Source: Tannerella sp. | GTDB taxonomy: Bacteria; Bacteroidota; Bacteroidia; Bacteroidales; Tannerellaceae | Assembly (NCBI GenBank): GCA_031271805.1 | Contig: JAISUX010000071.1 | Coordinates: forward strand, 1 to 51,452 | DNA: 51,452 nt | Direction of reading: 5' to 3' | Part shown: piece by piece, positions 18,056-27,911 of the stretch | How the letters are laid out: the number at the start of each line of letters is the position of its first letter | Numbering within the stretch: position 1 is the first letter of the stretch | Position numbers and translations under genes: made by a program | The notes under the pieces: model-generated | Databases searched by the model: none | What the model was told of the DNA's origin: nothing | Seen by the model: the letters and a program-made list of their open reading frames with translations, nothing else

Positions 18056-18718
18056 ATGAAGACTTTTAAGTTGGAAGGAACGCCGCGGGAAAACCTCGGC
18101 AAAAAAGCATCGAAAGAATTGCGCAAGAACGGATTGATTCCTGCCGTTCTGTATGGTAAGGATCCGGCCGAATTGCCATTGAAAGGCGAACTCAAGCCGG
18201 GTGACAAAGTAATTGAAATCGGCAATGGCAAAGGAATTGTCGTAACGGATTTCACGGTGACATTCGAAGGCGTACGCAAACTCATCTATTCGCCCGAAAT
18301 CTTTCTCGTAGAGATTGATATTAAGGGGAATAGGGTTGTCAACGCTATTTTAAAGGATTCGCAGTATCATCCTGTATCGGAAGCCGTATTGCATCTTGAT
18401 TTCCTTGAAGTATTCAGCGACAAGGACATCGAAATGGAGGTTCCGATCGTATTGTCGGGACACGCTGTCGGCGTTAGGGCCGGTGGTAAGTTGAATCAAT
18501 TCATGCGCAAACTGAAGGTCAGCGGTCCGGCGAAGAATATTCCCGAAAAGCTGGAAATCAGTGTTGACCACCTTGATTTGGGTAAAGTAATAAAAGTCGG
18601 CGATTTGAAATTCGACGGCATCGAACTTATCAGCCCGAAGAACGCCGTGGTTTGCATGGTCAAGATGACCCGCGCTTCGCAAAGCGCTGCCGCCGCATCG
18701 GCTTCGGCAAATAAGTAA
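18056..18718 (+). CDS. rplY: 50S ribosomal protein bL25 (general stress protein Ctc form)
   Basis: Binds 5S rRNA in the large subunit. Of 220 residues, the first half is the bL25 5S-binding domain (RENLGKKASKELRKNGLIPAVLYGK) and the second half the TL5/Ctc beta domain (DIEMEVPIVLSGHAVGVRAGGKL), so this is the long Ctc type. A short Ala/Ser-rich tail ends the protein. The start at MKTFKLEG is chosen from the family N-terminus; an upstream TTG frame would add nine unrelated residues. pth follows after 6 bases, as commonly seen in Bacteroidales. Confidence 0.95.
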   Translation: MKTFKLEGTPRENLGKKASKELRKNGLIPAVLYGKDPAELPLKGELKPGDKVIEIGNGKGIVVTDFTVTFEGVRKLIYSPEIFLVEIDIKGNRVVNAILKDSQYHPVSEAVLHLDFLEVFSDKDIEMEVPIVLSGHAVGVRAGGKLNQFMRKLKVSGPAKNIPEKLEISVDHLDLGKVIKVGDLKFDGIELISPKNAVVCMVKMTRASQSAAAASASANK

Positions 18719-18724
18719 TTGCAA

Positions 18725-19288
18725 ATGAAATTCCTCATAGCCGGTTTAGGTAATATTACCGAGGAGTACTTCGGAACGAGGCATAACATCGGTTTCAGAA
18801 TCGTCAACGAACTTGTCGATTCTGCCGATGCGTCGTTCCGTGAAGAGAGGTATGGCGCTGTGGCTCGCTTTCGCATCAAGAACGCCGAGCTGATAGCGCT
18901 TAAGCCCAACACTTTCATGAACCTCAGCGGCAACGCCGTCCGCTACTGGCTGCAGAAGGAGGAACTGCCCATATCGCAGTTGCTCGTCTGTGTCGATGAC
19001 CTGGCGCTTCCTTTCGGGACGCTCCGCATCAAGCCCAAAGGCAGTCATGCCGGGCATAACGGCCTTAAAAACATTGAGGAAACGCTCGGTACGTCGGAAT
19101 ACGCACGCCTGCGCTTCGGATTGGGCAACGATTATCCCCAGGGACGGCAGATAGATTTCGTGTTAAGCCGGTTCACCGACGAGGAACTGGAACAGATGCC
19201 CGAAAGGATAAAACTTGCCGCCGAAATGGTTCGCTGTTTCTGCCTTTCAGGTGTCGAATACGCTATGAATCAATACAATAACAAGTAG
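18725..19288 (+). CDS. pth: Peptidyl-tRNA hydrolase
   Basis: Cleaves peptidyl-tRNA released from stalled ribosomes, recycling tRNA in the cytosol. At 187 residues it has the normal Pth length. Seen: GLGN with Asn10, TRHNIGF with catalytic His20, FMNLSG with Asn66, [18 protein letters not shown] with Asp92 and GHNGLKNIE with Asn112, matching the known E. coli active-site set (Asn10, His20, Asn68, Asp93, Asn114). The ATG giving [10 protein letters not shown] is used rather than an in-frame TTG six bases upstream. It lies between bL25 and an S4-domain gene in one operon. Confidence 0.96.
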   Translation: MKFLIAGLGNITEEYFGTRHNIGFRIVNELVDSADASFREERYGAVARFRIKNAELIALKPNTFMNLSGNAVRYWLQKEELPISQLLVCVDDLALPFGTLRIKPKGSHAGHNGLKNIEETLGTSEYARLRFGLGNDYPQGRQIDFVLSRFTDEELEQMPERIKLAAEMVRCFCLSGVEYAMNQYNNK

Positions 19289-19306
19289 TCCCCACCCCTA
19301 CCCTAT

Positions 19307-19729
19307 ATGGATGAAGTTCGTATTGACAAATGGTTGTGGGCGACGCGAATATTCAAGACACGCACCGTAGCGTCGGAGGCTTGCAAGAAAAATCGCGTCT
19401 CGGTAGGCAATGTCAACGTCAAGCCCTCCCGGATGATTAAGGTCGGCGACGTCGTTGCCGTCCGCAAACCACCCGTAACATATTCTTTCCGTGTGCTCGG
19501 CTTGACGGAAAATCGCGTCGGGGCGAAACTTGTACCGTCGTTTTTCGAAAACATCACGCCGCCAAGCGAATACGAAATCCTCGAATTGAACAAGATTTCA
19601 GGCTTTGTAGCCCGCGCCAAAGGCACAGGCCGACCGACCAAAAAAGACCGGCGCGAACTCGAACATTTCATTGACCCCATCCCTGAGGCTATCAACGACG
19701 ACCCGCCGACATTCGACTGGGACGAGTAA
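19307..19729 (+). CDS. S4-domain RNA-binding protein, Hsp15-like
   Basis: A 140-residue basic protein with an N-terminal S4 RNA-binding domain (RIDKWLWATRIFKTRTVASEACKKNRVSVGN, residues 5-35) and the C-terminal GRPTKKDRREL motif typical of the Hsp15/HslR family, which binds free 50S subunits carrying nascent chains. It is third in the bL25-pth operon, 18 bases after pth, which supports a ribosome-rescue role together with Pth. The acidic end DDPPTFDWDE is usual in Bacteroidota members. Confidence 0.88.
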   Translation: MDEVRIDKWLWATRIFKTRTVASEACKKNRVSVGNVNVKPSRMIKVGDVVAVRKPPVTYSFRVLGLTENRVGAKLVPSFFENITPPSEYEILELNKISGFVARAKGTGRPTKKDRRELEHFIDPIPEAINDDPPTFDWDE

Positions 19730-19736
19730 CATACCG

Positions 19737-20399
19737 CTATAAGTCCTCGGCATATTTGCACAGGCCGATTACATCATCCGTGTTATTAAAATCCGGTTTG
19801 TTGGTTTTGACATACTCCTCAATGGCTGTTTTACTTTTCGGATACAGTTTAATGAACTGTTTGAAATCGGCAAATTTCTTCTTCTTGCCGTCTTTCTCCA
19901 CCCAATAAGTATTCGTCACATCGGAATATTCGACACCGCCGGTTTTCAGTTCCACATGTTCCCCACTACTGCCTGCAATATGGGTAACTCCGGTAGTTGC
20001 CGTAGTTTGGCTTTTTATACCATAAGCGCCGGTAGCACCCTCAGACGATTTTCTTATTTTGCGCTCCACATACAGCGGCGGCTCGCAAGGCAATAATTCC
20101 TGCACTTTGTTGTTGACGGCAAAAAAAGTCCTTTCGCCGATCTTAATAGAGGCAATCGTCAAAGGGTCTTCAACAATTTTTTTGCTGCCGTCGGCCTTGT
20201 CGAGAAACCAAATAGAGCCGTCTGTGAGATTAAAATTAATCTTTTCTCTTGCAATAAGATTGGTTTTTAGATGAATAACAGCTTCCTGATATTCGGCAAA
20301 CTGAAATCCGTCCGACTGTTTCGTTTTAGCATCGTCCTGAGCCAATGTTGAGGAAGCGATTAGCATAAAAGCTGTAAGAAAATAAATTTTGCGTATCAT
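19737..20399 (-). CDS. Exported hypothetical protein
   Basis: I do not recognise a family. It is 220 residues with a signal peptide (IRKIYFLTAFMLIASSTLAQ, about residues 2-21) and a soluble mixed alpha/beta body. One strand-rich segment (INFNLTDGSIWFLDKADGSKK and IGERTFFAVNNKVQELL) and a Gly/Thr-rich segment (GIKSQTTATTGVTHIAGSSG) stand out; the C-terminal part resembles a helical YP-S-K-x-A-I-E-E-Y-V element. The chosen ATG has AAAAGGA upstream and gives a clean signal; a longer frame reading is less likely. It is convergent with the S4 gene, 7 bases away. Confidence 0.6.
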   Translation of the reverse strand: MIRKIYFLTAFMLIASSTLAQDDAKTKQSDGFQFAEYQEAVIHLKTNLIAREKINFNLTDGSIWFLDKADGSKKIVEDPLTIASIKIGERTFFAVNNKVQELLPCEPPLYVERKIRKSSEGATGAYGIKSQTTATTGVTHIAGSSGEHVELKTGGVEYSDVTNTYWVEKDGKKKKFADFKQFIKLYPKSKTAIEEYVKTNKPDFNNTDDVIGLCKYAEDL

Positions 20400-20479
20400 A
20401 ATGATCCTTTTATTTGTTATTAACAAGAAAAGGTTAAAAGTTTCGTAAGATTGCTTCGGCATGAAGCCTTACAATAGCG

Positions 20480-20520
20480 AAAAAAAACACGGCAGGGTCG
20501 TTGTAAAACCCTGCCGTGTT
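20480..20520 (-). terminator. Strong terminator of the SusC/SusD pair 2 operon
   Basis: Perfect 13-bp stem AACACGGCAGGGT / ACCCTGCCGTGTT with a 9-base loop; on the minus strand it is followed by a run of T. It lies 12 bases after the stop of the DUF3823-like gene and ends the operon. Confidence 0.93.
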
Positions 20521-20532
20521 CCGATTAAGTAA

Positions 20533-21216
20533 TTACTTTAACTGTACGACCGAAGACCAGATTGCCTGTTCGCGGCCGGAAGTTTTGACGCCTATACGTC
20601 CGAAGATATATTTGGCGTTAGCAACGTCGCTGCTGCCCGACAAATCAGCCGATAAAGTGTTGGAACCCACTTTTACGTCTGTAATGTCCGCACGAAAGAT
20701 ATTATTCACTTCATCAACAAACTGCGTTTTGCTGAGAATCAAATAAACCTTTTCAAGCGTAGCAGACGAAACGACCTGATTGATAGTAAGCGATGCGTTC
20801 AATGTATTGCCGGAAATCGAAATATTCGCTCCGGAAATAGTAAAGAACGGCGTTACGTTCAGAGTAACGGATGTACTGCCTTTGAGTTTGATAACAGTTG
20901 TATCGGTAGAATTTTCCCAAGGTCCGTTACCGCTAATGGTTGTCATTTTATACTCTCCGTCAAACAGTTTGGCCGTAAAAGAGCCATCCTGACCGACATA
21001 GACGGTAATAGGGTCATGCAGTTCATAACCGTCTTGATAGAGATACAGCCTGACAGCCTCGCCCGTACCGCGCACCTGAACAGGTTCGCCGTTATAAACG
21101 ACTTGTCCGAGAAGCGTCGATTCAGGCTCGTCATAATTGTCTAATCCGCAACTTGCCATTATTGCAAGAGCTGCAAGCGGAATGAATTTAAATATATTTT
21201 TCATATCTTTCTTCAT
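20533..21216 (-). CDS. DUF3823-like surface lipoprotein
   Basis: A 227-residue lipoprotein (lipobox MASC, Cys23) that follows SusD by 7 bases. Its start LLGQVVYNGEPVQVRGTGEAVRLYLYQDGYE, followed by FTAKLFDGEYKMTTISGNGPW, is characteristic of the DUF3823 family, which is nearly always found after SusD and has a two-domain Ig-like/transthyretin-like fold. Such proteins are thought to be surface glycan-binding or assembly partners of the SusCD complex. Last gene of the operon before the strong terminator. Confidence 0.85.
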   Translation of the reverse strand: MKKDMKNIFKFIPLAALAIMASCGLDNYDEPESTLLGQVVYNGEPVQVRGTGEAVRLYLYQDGYELHDPITVYVGQDGSFTAKLFDGEYKMTTISGNGPWENSTDTTVIKLKGSTSVTLNVTPFFTISGANISISGNTLNASLTINQVVSSATLEKVYLILSKTQFVDEVNNIFRADITDVKVGSNTLSADLSGSSDVANAKYIFGRIGVKTSGREQAIWSSVVQLK

Positions 21217-21223
21217 TTTTTGA

Positions 21224-23083
21224 TTATTGATAAGGGTTAAGAACTATCTTAGGATTGTTGTTTTGCCATGTCAAACTTATATAGTTGTAATAGTTCAACA
21301 TCTGGAAGTAAGTAGCGTTAGGTCTCATAAAAGACAAACTTTCGATGAAAACCCACTTGCCGTCGTTCGGGTAGCCGGGAGCTTTTACGCGATAGGGCCA
21401 GAGCGAGCGAGGACGGGCGAAGCCGTCATTGCTGTTTCCGTTCCATACCGTATGAGCCAGGCGCCAGCGTTTCATATCCCAATAACGATGATCTTCAAAG
21501 GCAAATTCAACCCGACATTCATGCACTATATTGTCAAACGTTACCGAAGTAAGCGGTTTGACGCCTGCACGAGTTCTTATAGCGTTGATATAGGATGTCG
21601 CTTTGGCATTGTCGCCAAGCTCAAAAGCCGCTTCGCAGGCTATCATATAAGCCTCGGCAATACGCATGCGAACAGCCCATACATCGGAACCGTGTCCGCG
21701 TGTACCGTTACCGACAGTTTCGTCAAGCCATTTGCGTACATAGAATCCGGTCTTGTTTACTAACTGCTCGTTAGATTGTCTCGGACCGTTTTCTGCAACA
21801 ATCAGTCTGCCGTCTTCGTCATACTGGTCAACGCCTGTACCGGCGACAACCCTTGTCGTCCATGCTCCGCCTTCTTTAATCAACTGACCGGCTTGCAAAA
21901 CTACTTCTTTACCCTTGAACATAGCGCCCGGGTAAATATAAGTAGCCCACAGACGCGGGTCGCGAGATTCGAATATCTCCGAAGCCGTATTATAGAACTT
22001 GTAATCTCCATTCTCCTGAGTTACAAACGGTTCCATCTGACCAGGCGTTGATGTATTGATAGGCTCGAATTGTTCGGCAAGGTTCACTATACCGCCAAGA
22101 TAGCTGTTATCAAGGTCTTCGGCGTGAGAGTGAGGTGCATTTGTGTTGGTAAAACCGTGCAGTATGTTCGGACTTTTATAGTCGCGGCACCAGATAACTT
22201 CCGTATTAGCGGCTTTCACCGTAGTAGCGTTATAGAAGTTTTTGGCAAGCGCATCGTAAGTATCCTCAAGCGAACGTTGCAGTTCGTAAGGCGAATTGTT
22301 GATTATATCTTCGGCAGCCGTCAGGGCTTTCTGATAATAACTTTGCGCCAGATTAGCAGGGATACCGACTTCTCCGCCGGGAGTAGTTATCGGCGTTGTA
22401 AGCTTGTTGTTATAGTTGGCGATAGAAGCCGCATAAAGCGCGGCGCGCGCCTCTAACATCCTTGCCGTCCATTTGTTGGCGCGGGCGTTATTGGCATTCT
22501 TATCGCCTGACAACATAGAATAAGCCGCCTGACATTCGCTGATGATATAGTCATACGTTGCCGCCTCGGTTGAGCGAGGAACCTGTATGGTAGTAATATC
22601 CATACCGGCAGTATAATTATATATCTCATCGTTAACAATAGGCACTCCGCCCAGACCGCGACACGACATAAAATAAACCCAAGCCCTGATAAAGCGCGTC
22701 TCGCCTTCAAAAAGCGTTTTGTTAGCCTGATTAAGAGCCGTAGTTTCACGCACTCCTTTAAGGTAGAGGTTCAGATTACGAATAAGCGTGTAGTCGTATA
22801 TTCGCCATTGGTCGGTACCGATTGTAGAACGGGTGTCCGGACCGCCATCGCATTTCAGGGCGTCGTCAACAACAAGATACTGACCCGAATCATTCGGTCT
22901 TTCACCCCAGTCCATTCTATCATAGAAATTCGCAAGCGCCGCCTTAATAAGTACCTCATCGCCAAAGACCTGGTCTTCGGTAAGAATACTCATTGAAGTG
23001 GTATCAAGAAAAGAATCGCTGCAAGAACCGAATAGCAGTGTCATGGAAGCAGCGAAAACAATTATAAAATGTTTATTTTTCAT
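21224..23083 (-). CDS. SusD/RagB-family glycan-binding lipoprotein (pair 2)
   Basis: A 619-residue surface lipoprotein with Cys21 in the lipobox (FGSC). Seen: SusD-like N-terminus (SFLDTTS, then DEVLIKAALANFYDRMDWG), the TPR-like helical core (RIAEAYMIACEAAFELGDNAKATSYINAIRTRAG) and the C-terminal HECRVEFAFEDHRYWDMKRWR signature. It begins 5 bases after the SusC stop and 7 bases before the DUF3823-like gene, a normal SusC-SusD-lipoprotein order. Substrate unknown. Confidence 0.94.
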   Translation of the reverse strand: MKNKHFIIVFAASMTLLFGSCSDSFLDTTSMSILTEDQVFGDEVLIKAALANFYDRMDWGERPNDSGQYLVVDDALKCDGGPDTRSTIGTDQWRIYDYTLIRNLNLYLKGVRETTALNQANKTLFEGETRFIRAWVYFMSCRGLGGVPIVNDEIYNYTAGMDITTIQVPRSTEAATYDYIISECQAAYSMLSGDKNANNARANKWTARMLEARAALYAASIANYNNKLTTPITTPGGEVGIPANLAQSYYQKALTAAEDIINNSPYELQRSLEDTYDALAKNFYNATTVKAANTEVIWCRDYKSPNILHGFTNTNAPHSHAEDLDNSYLGGIVNLAEQFEPINTSTPGQMEPFVTQENGDYKFYNTASEIFESRDPRLWATYIYPGAMFKGKEVVLQAGQLIKEGGAWTTRVVAGTGVDQYDEDGRLIVAENGPRQSNEQLVNKTGFYVRKWLDETVGNGTRGHGSDVWAVRMRIAEAYMIACEAAFELGDNAKATSYINAIRTRAGVKPLTSVTFDNIVHECRVEFAFEDHRYWDMKRWRLAHTVWNGNSNDGFARPRSLWPYRVKAPGYPNDGKWVFIESLSFMRPNATYFQMLNYYNYISLTWQNNNPKIVLNPYQ

Positions 23084-23088
23084 ATTCT

Positions 23089-26000
23089 TTAAAATTTAAC
23101 ATTTAGACCAAAATTAATAACTCGAGTAGTAGGATAAGTCAGACCGTTAGTATCAGCGATTTCAGGGTCTATACCTACAACATTGGCAAGGCTAAAGACG
23201 TTTGTACCGGAAATATAAAGCCTCAGACCTTCAAGATATATCTTATTAAGGAATGATTTCGGCACGTTATAACCTAATTCCAAATTACGCATTTTCACGT
23301 ATGTAACATTCTTTTTCCAGAAAGTGCTGTTCCAATAGTTACTGTGCGAGCTGTTACCAATCAGAAGTGTAGGATACTTACCGGGGATAAGCGCGCTGTT
23401 AGCATCCCAGATATCGGCAAGATGCCATGTGTCGCCCATATAGTAGGCGGCATTATTGCCTCCGTCGTGGAACGGATTACGCTGTTCATAGTCCTGATAC
23501 CATGAGTACAGTGTACCGCCGGTAAAATCTATTGCAACATCGAAGCCCTTCCATGTCGCTCCCAGATTGAGGGCGAAGTTCATGATAGGCGTCGAACCCT
23601 CGCGGTAACCAACCGGACGTTCGTCCATACTATTGATAATGCCGTCGCCGTTGACATCCCTGTATTTAATGTCGCCCGGACGAAGGGTTTTGTTACCCTG
23701 ACGGTCATTGTCGATCGTATAATTGGCGATTTCTTCCCAACTCTCAAACTGTCCGATAGCTTCGAGACCCCAGTTGAGGTAGCCATAGCGATGCCAGATA
23801 GAATTACGGTAGTAATCCCAGGAGTTGCTGCGTCGCGGTTTATATTGTTCCCAGTCATAGAAACGCGAATAAGTAAGGTTAGCGCCTATGCGATACGTCA
23901 TATCTCCTATTTTATCGTTCCAGTTAGTCTGAAATTCCCATCCTAATTGGACGTCGGATGCAAGGTTTTCGTCCGGAAGGGAAATACCCGCTTCCGTAGG
24001 CACGAGGACGTCATAACGAGATGCGGCAAGACCTTTACGGATACGGCGGAAGAAGTCGGCTTGTCCCGTTAGACGCTGGTTAAGGAAAGCTACGTCTATA
24101 CCAACATCAAACATATAAGCCTTTATCCACGAAAGCGTTGTAACGGGCATACCGCGGTCGCGCACACCTATAATGTAAGAGTCGTCAATAATCGCACCTC
24201 CCTGATTGTATGAATAACCGCCCATATAATTATAGTCGCTGCCTATGTCATCACTACCGGTTAAACCGTAAGAAGCGCGTATTTTCAAGTCGTTGAGGAT
24301 TTGTTTAAGCGAGCTGTCTTCATAGAAAGACTCTTGCGAGATTCTCCACCCCGCCGAAACAGACGGGAACAGACCCCAACGCTGACCTTTCTGGAAACGG
24401 TACGAACCGTCGTATCGTCCCTGCACATCTATCATATACTTGTCGGCATAGTCATAATGTACGTGTCCGATATAACCCAGACGCGCCTGTTGAGTATTCT
24501 CATCATTATACGTGTCGAGGTCGGCGATATAAATCAAATGCAGCGCGTTTGCCTTGGGGTATGAATGAACCCACACAGACCTGTGGTCGCGCGACCAGGC
24601 TTCCATACCTACCTGAGCGTTTACCGAATGGTCGCCGAACTTCTTGCTGTATTCCAACTGAATATTTGAGTTCAAATCTTCATTGTACGCAGTTGTGCGT
24701 TCGCGCCATGGGTTTTGATTTTCAAAAATAACCGGATAGGTATCCGTAGCTTCGTCATAGCCGTACAGCTTATACGTATATTCCTGATTATCATGATGAT
24801 TATAAGCGAAATAATATCCAACAAGCATTTTAGCCTTCAAACCTTCAAGAATCTGGTACTCGGCGTTTGCCTGAAGCTGGGCTACACGCCACATGTTTTC
24901 CATCTTACCTGACAATTCATAGTTGAGCCACGCCATATTTGTTTCGTTACTCGGACCTGTATTTGTCGGATACAACGGATTATCATTGGCGTAAGGACGC
25001 CTGGTAGGCAAGTTTCTATAAACTCCGTAACGCGGCATCCACAAGTCGTCACCCTGCGGAACGCCGGGGTTGATCCTGTATTCGAGACGTCCGTTCATGT
25101 TGGCGCCTACTTTCAGTTTGTCGGTAATCTTGGACTCAATATTCATTTGAACATTTGAACGCTCAAAACCGCCATAGTTCAAAATAGCGTTGTCGGCCGT
25201 CAAGTGTCCTATGGAAATGTAATAACTTGTTTTGTCGCTACCGCCGGAAATATTCACGTTACCATAAATTTGCGGGGCGGTTCTGAAAACGAAGTCATAC
25301 CAGTCGAAGGGCACATATCCCTTTTCCGTACCCTGCTGCCATTTGGCATAGTCTTCTTTGGAATAGGTATATTGCGAGCCTGTTTTGCCCTGTAATGTTT
25401 CCGACTGGATATAGTTCTTGACATAGGTAACAGCGTCGGCGGGACGCGGAAAATTACTCAAACTCTGGAAGCCGTAATAAGCATTGACGGACACGGTGTT
25501 ACGTGTGTTCGTCTGTCCTTTCTTCGTTGTTATTACCACAACTCCGTTAGAAGCCCGCACACCGTAGATAGCCGCCGAAGCGTCTTTTAGGATAGATATG
25601 GACTCGATGTCATAGAAGTTGACATTGTTGAACTGTCCTTCATCGCTCACCACACCGTCGATAACGTACAGTGGAGTACCCATGTTACGTATCTGGATAG
25701 CAGTGCCATTACCCGGACGACCGTCGGTTTGGCGGCTGTTGATACCGGCCATTTTGCCGACCAAAGCGCCGGAAGCAGTCGTTGCCAAAGAGCGGCTAAT
25801 CTCCTTGTCTCCGATAGCGGTAATAGCGCCTGTAAGGGTCAGCTTCTTCTGCGCCAGACCGAAACCGGTAACAACCACTTCGTCAAGCGCCTGTGCATCT
25901 TCTACTAAAGTTATCACAAGCGTTGTAGAAGTGACGGTAACGGTTTGTTTCACATATCCTATATAGGACACTTCCAATTTCGCGCCCTGGGGCACCGAAA

Positions 26001-26307
26001 TGGTGAACTGACCGTTATCATCGGTAGAAGTACCGTTAGCTGAGCTTCCCTGCTCAATAACGTTGGCGCCTATTACAGGATCGCCAAGTGCGTCGATGAC
26101 AGTTCCCTTAACGGTAATCTTTTGTTGCTGCGCTTCGTTAAAGGTAAAACCGGTCACCGAAGGACCATTCACAGTTGCCCCGTCTTTCTTCCCGTCATCG
26201 GCATGAGCGCCGTAGGGCGCCAGCAACGAAAAGGCTGCAAGAGCAATCATCATTAATGGGACTCTAATAGAGACTCCCTTTTTTGAAAAATACATTTCTC
26301 TTTTCAT
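23089..26307 (-). CDS. SusC/RagA-family TonB-dependent outer-membrane transporter (pair 2)
   Basis: A 1072-residue TonB-dependent importer. Seen: an unusually long signal region (hydrophobic VPLMMIALAAFSLLA about residues 16-30, cleavage near AHAD), the carboxypeptidase-regulatory-like domain (GTVIDALGDPVIGANVIEQG), TonB box DEVVVTGFG near residue 140, plug signature with VIDGVV and DASAAIYGVRASNGVVVITTKKG, and the C-terminal barrel ending in NFGLNVKF. No STN domain. A 113-base AT-rich gap separates it from the propeller lipoprotein gene upstream, with no visible TAnnTTTG box, so it is probably read from the promoter at 29806-29835. Confidence 0.95.
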   Translation of the reverse strand: MKREMYFSKKGVSIRVPLMMIALAAFSLLAPYGAHADDGKKDGATVNGPSVTGFTFNEAQQQKITVKGTVIDALGDPVIGANVIEQGSSANGTSTDDNGQFTISVPQGAKLEVSYIGYVKQTVTVTSTTLVITLVEDAQALDEVVVTGFGLAQKKLTLTGAITAIGDKEISRSLATTASGALVGKMAGINSRQTDGRPGNGTAIQIRNMGTPLYVIDGVVSDEGQFNNVNFYDIESISILKDASAAIYGVRASNGVVVITTKKGQTNTRNTVSVNAYYGFQSLSNFPRPADAVTYVKNYIQSETLQGKTGSQYTYSKEDYAKWQQGTEKGYVPFDWYDFVFRTAPQIYGNVNISGGSDKTSYYISIGHLTADNAILNYGGFERSNVQMNIESKITDKLKVGANMNGRLEYRINPGVPQGDDLWMPRYGVYRNLPTRRPYANDNPLYPTNTGPSNETNMAWLNYELSGKMENMWRVAQLQANAEYQILEGLKAKMLVGYYFAYNHHDNQEYTYKLYGYDEATDTYPVIFENQNPWRERTTAYNEDLNSNIQLEYSKKFGDHSVNAQVGMEAWSRDHRSVWVHSYPKANALHLIYIADLDTYNDENTQQARLGYIGHVHYDYADKYMIDVQGRYDGSYRFQKGQRWGLFPSVSAGWRISQESFYEDSSLKQILNDLKIRASYGLTGSDDIGSDYNYMGGYSYNQGGAIIDDSYIIGVRDRGMPVTTLSWIKAYMFDVGIDVAFLNQRLTGQADFFRRIRKGLAASRYDVLVPTEAGISLPDENLASDVQLGWEFQTNWNDKIGDMTYRIGANLTYSRFYDWEQYKPRRSNSWDYYRNSIWHRYGYLNWGLEAIGQFESWEEIANYTIDNDRQGNKTLRPGDIKYRDVNGDGIINSMDERPVGYREGSTPIMNFALNLGATWKGFDVAIDFTGGTLYSWYQDYEQRNPFHDGGNNAAYYMGDTWHLADIWDANSALIPGKYPTLLIGNSSHSNYWNSTFWKKNVTYVKMRNLELGYNVPKSFLNKIYLEGLRLYISGTNVFSLANVVGIDPEIADTNGLTYPTTRVINFGLNVKF

Positions 26308-26420
26308 AATCTAAAAAATTAGTTAATAAAATGTTTTACTTGTTTAATAGTTAAAAAATACGTTTGTCTAAAAATAATTCTTTTAATTCTTTTCTTTTGT
26401 CATAGGCATAATAATTTTAA

Positions 26421-27911
26421 TTAGTACTCAGTTTCATTTATACTATTTTTGATATTTGTCTGAAGCCTAAAAGCAAGATTTTGAGCGGCGCTCGCGTCCT
26501 TTGCCTTTTTCATCACGGCATAAGATTTATTACTGATTTTACCTGTTACAAACTCAGGTATATTATATGATTTTAGCAGGTCGGAATAATACTCTGCCGG
26601 TTTTTTTTGCGGTAAGAGGAACGGCTTGGATGTTTGTCCGTCTGCATCAACATGTACAAAATAAGGTCTTGTATAAAGTCCGTCAAGCCTGCGACTGCTG
26701 AATACTACCCAACGACTGTTTGAAGACCATGAATGATAGGAATCTGCGCAATCGCTGTTGACGCCGTCAAGCATCCTTGTTTCGCCGCTTGTAAGGTCAA
26801 TAAGACAAAGATCGGCGTCTTTATGCCACAAGGGGAAGGTTCCATAAGCAGATACGGTTATTAACATAAAGCGTCCATCGGGCGAAACACGTGGAAAGGA
26901 TACGCTACAGCCTTGTGTGACGGCATTGTATAGAGTATCTGTTGTTTCGCCGAATGTAGCTGTTTCAGGATTGAAAGAGATGCTGCACAGGCTGTACATG
27001 AGGTCGTTAATCGAATCCGGCACAACACAGTTCTTGCCGCTGCAAAAATAAAGCGTCCTGCCATCGGCAGAGAATGTCGGGAAGGTCTCGAAATCGGACG
27101 TCGAAAACGTAGGAGGCGACGTCAATATAGTCTTGTTTTCAACGTCATAGACCACAACGTCTGAAGCTTTGTCAAAGACTTCAACTCGATTTGATGGGTG
27201 AAAAACTTGCGTCGTTCTGTTAACGGAAAAAGCTACATACCGTCCGGACGGATGCCATGAAGGATAGACAAGCGCCGACATAGTGTTGTCGGTTTTAGTG
27301 TTCAGAAACTCAATCTCTTTGCCGTTAATATATACTGTACCTGCATGCTTCGCCCTAAGATGGAACATCATTTTTTCAGGGTCTCGCTGACAGAAAGAAT
27401 GACAATTAATACAGTTATTATCCGTCATTTTATTCTCATATACAGCGCTTTGGTCATAGTTACATAGCTCGCGTTGATAAATCCCCATCTCATTCCAAAT
27501 AGCATAACCCGGTTCTATAAGTCTATAAGCTATATAATCATCGCAAGGATCTGTTGACACTTTTACTTCAAATTTCTTATATTCTTCATCCTTAACTGTT
27601 ATTCTGACCTCAAATTTACTTCCTTTAGCTTTGTCGGTCAAAGTTTTCCATTTCTTAGAAGGTATGACAAAGTCGCCGGTTCCGTTTGAGGTCAAAGTAA
27701 AGGCGTAGTTATCGCAACTGAATACGGCTGTCGCTTTTTCTCTTTCAATAATTGAAAAGTTAAGCGGTGCAATATTAGGTGGTATTGTTACCCCGTCGTA
27801 ATCCGGAAATATACCTGCTTCCCTGCCTTCACGAAAAAAGACGGCTCTTTCATTCGTGCAGGCAGAGAGCAAGTACGACAAAACCAATAATATGTAACAG
27901 TATTTCTTCAT
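26421..27911 (-). CDS. Beta-propeller (TolB/PD40-like) lipoprotein with a CxxCH haem-c-type motif
   Basis: A 496-residue lipoprotein (lipobox LSAC, Cys18). After an N-terminal beta region (about 20-130) comes NNCINCHSFCQ with Cys167, Cys170 and His171, the covalent haem c attachment pattern. From about residue 215 there are WD40-like PD40 repeats (YPSWHPSGRYVAFS, FPTFSADGRTLYFCS, SFPRVSPDGRFMLITV, YHSWSSNSRWVVFSS), forming a beta-propeller. The combination suggests a periplasmic or surface protein that binds haem or a metal and a ligand, but haem attachment is not shown by the sequence alone. Its start overlaps the stop of the upstream membrane-protein gene (ATGA); the SusC/SusD pair 2 lies downstream. 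Confidence 0.75.
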   Translation of the reverse strand: MKKYCYILLVLSYLLSACTNERAVFFREGREAGIFPDYDGVTIPPNIAPLNFSIIEREKATAVFSCDNYAFTLTSNGTGDFVIPSKKWKTLTDKAKGSKFEVRITVKDEEYKKFEVKVSTDPCDDYIAYRLIEPGYAIWNEMGIYQRELCNYDQSAVYENKMTDNNCINCHSFCQRDPEKMMFHLRAKHAGTVYINGKEIEFLNTKTDNTMSALVYPSWHPSGRYVAFSVNRTTQVFHPSNRVEVFDKASDVVVYDVENKTILTSPPTFSTSDFETFPTFSADGRTLYFCSGKNCVVPDSINDLMYSLCSISFNPETATFGETTDTLYNAVTQGCSVSFPRVSPDGRFMLITVSAYGTFPLWHKDADLCLIDLTSGETRMLDGVNSDCADSYHSWSSNSRWVVFSSRRLDGLYTRPYFVHVDADGQTSKPFLLPQKKPAEYYSDLLKSYNIPEFVTGKISNKSYAVMKKAKDASAAQNLAFRLQTNIKNSINETEY

